Assembly: GCA_020216625.1 (NCBI GenBank)
Contig: JAIUYB010000154.1
Location: 1 to 6,108 of the forward strand
Origin: Desulfarculus sp.
GTDB taxonomy: Bacteria; Desulfobacterota; Desulfarculia; Desulfarculales; Desulfarculaceae
Direction of reading: 5' to 3'
DNA: 6,108 bases
A model generated the notes under the pieces. That model ran no database searches and was not told the origin of the DNA. It worked only from the letters and a program-made list of their open reading frames with translations. The position numbers and the translations under genes are program-made. Shown piece after piece: positions 5,784-6,108 of the stretch. How positions within the stretch are numbered: position 1 is the first letter of the stretch; every line of letters starts with the position of its first letter.

Positions 5784-6108
5784 CGAGAGTCTGACGGGCG
5801 ACCCCGACGGCCGGCGCATGGCCGCGCCGCTCACGGCCGGCCTGGCCTTGGGTCGCCTCATCCCTCCCGGCCCGGTGCTGGAGTTATGTTGCGGCCTGGG
5901 CGGCCTGACCCGGGGACTGGCCCAAGACCACCCGGTCCTGGCCCTGGACCGCTCGCTCGCGCGCCTGGACTGGGCCCGCGCCAACCTGGCCGTTTCCGCG
6001 CCCGCCCATCCCGTGCGCTTCCTGGCCTGCGACCTCACCCGCCCCGCCCTGCGCCCCCCGACCTCGCCCAGCTTCAGCGCGGTGGTCATGGACCCGGACT
6101 GGTCCCCG
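5776..6108 (+). CDS. Class I SAM-dependent methyltransferase (3' end missing)
   Basis: The first 111 codons of a methyltransferase, cut by the right edge. The SAM-binding motif I is VLELCCGLGG (34-43), followed by the acidic LALD (56-59), a CDL motif after the third strand, and VVMDPDWSP at the very end of the window (103-111). That last element sits where RNA or DNA amino-methyltransferases carry (N/D)PP(Y/W); the layout recalls the trimethylguanosine-synthase-like and RsmD-like groups, but the second Pro is Asp here. The substrate is unknown. GTG at 5776 is preferred: it overlaps the cupin stop by 8 nt, and the protein from there reads IDESLTGDPDGRRMAAPL before the fold. Its ribosome-binding site is weak (AGG at 3 nt), and ATG at 5818 is possible. 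Probably cotranscribed with the two genes before it. Confidence 0.75.
   Translation, partial: MIDESLTGDPDGRRMAAPLTAGLALGRLIPPGPVLELCCGLGGLTRGLAQDHPVLALDRSLARLDWARANLAVSAPAHPVRFLACDLTRPALRPPTSPSFSAVVMDPDWSP

Noticed and set aside
5385..6089. Minus-strand open frame opposite the cupin and methyltransferase genes
   Set aside because: No domain signature, Arg/Ala-rich composition, and antisense to two genes with clear motifs.

Overview
The window is about two thirds G+C with strong G/C third-position bias. It reads as a chromosomal segment of a high-GC anaerobe of the Desulfobacterota (sulfate-reducer type). The main support is the left-hand pair of genes, which look like qrcA and qrcB of the Qrc menaquinone reductase, a complex described from sulfate-reducing bacteria. 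The lineage (perhaps Desulfarculales-like) is inference from gene content and GC only.

Layout, left to right. (1) Positions 1-1383, minus strand: qrcA (membrane-anchored multihaem cytochrome c) followed by the 5' part of qrcB (Tat-exported molybdopterin-oxidoreductase-like subunit), which runs off the left edge; qrcC and qrcD would be expected beyond it. (2) Positions 1384-1656: intergenic, with a near-consensus sigma-70 promoter facing qrcA, a long leader of about 150 nt containing hairpins, and a set of related short repeats. (3) Positions 1657-5080, minus strand: a tightly packed operon rfbB - rfbD - UDP-glucuronate decarboxylase - Nudix hydrolase, read from a second strong promoter at about 5128-5156. 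(4) Positions 5206-6108, plus strand: a divergent, translationally coupled trio consisting of a Cys/His-rich mini-protein, a single-domain cupin and a class I SAM-dependent methyltransferase cut by the right edge.

How the genes work together. Qrc passes electrons from periplasmic cytochrome c3 (fed by hydrogenases and formate dehydrogenases) to menaquinone. The rfb-type operon makes activated sugars for surface polysaccharide: RfbB and RfbD act in dTDP-L-rhamnose synthesis and the decarboxylase makes UDP-xylose, while the Nudix enzyme is likely a nucleotide-diphosphate clean-up activity. rmlA and rmlC are not in the window. The plus-strand trio has no assigned pathway and is the least understood part of the window. 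No tRNA, rRNA, CRISPR array, insertion sequence or phage gene was seen.
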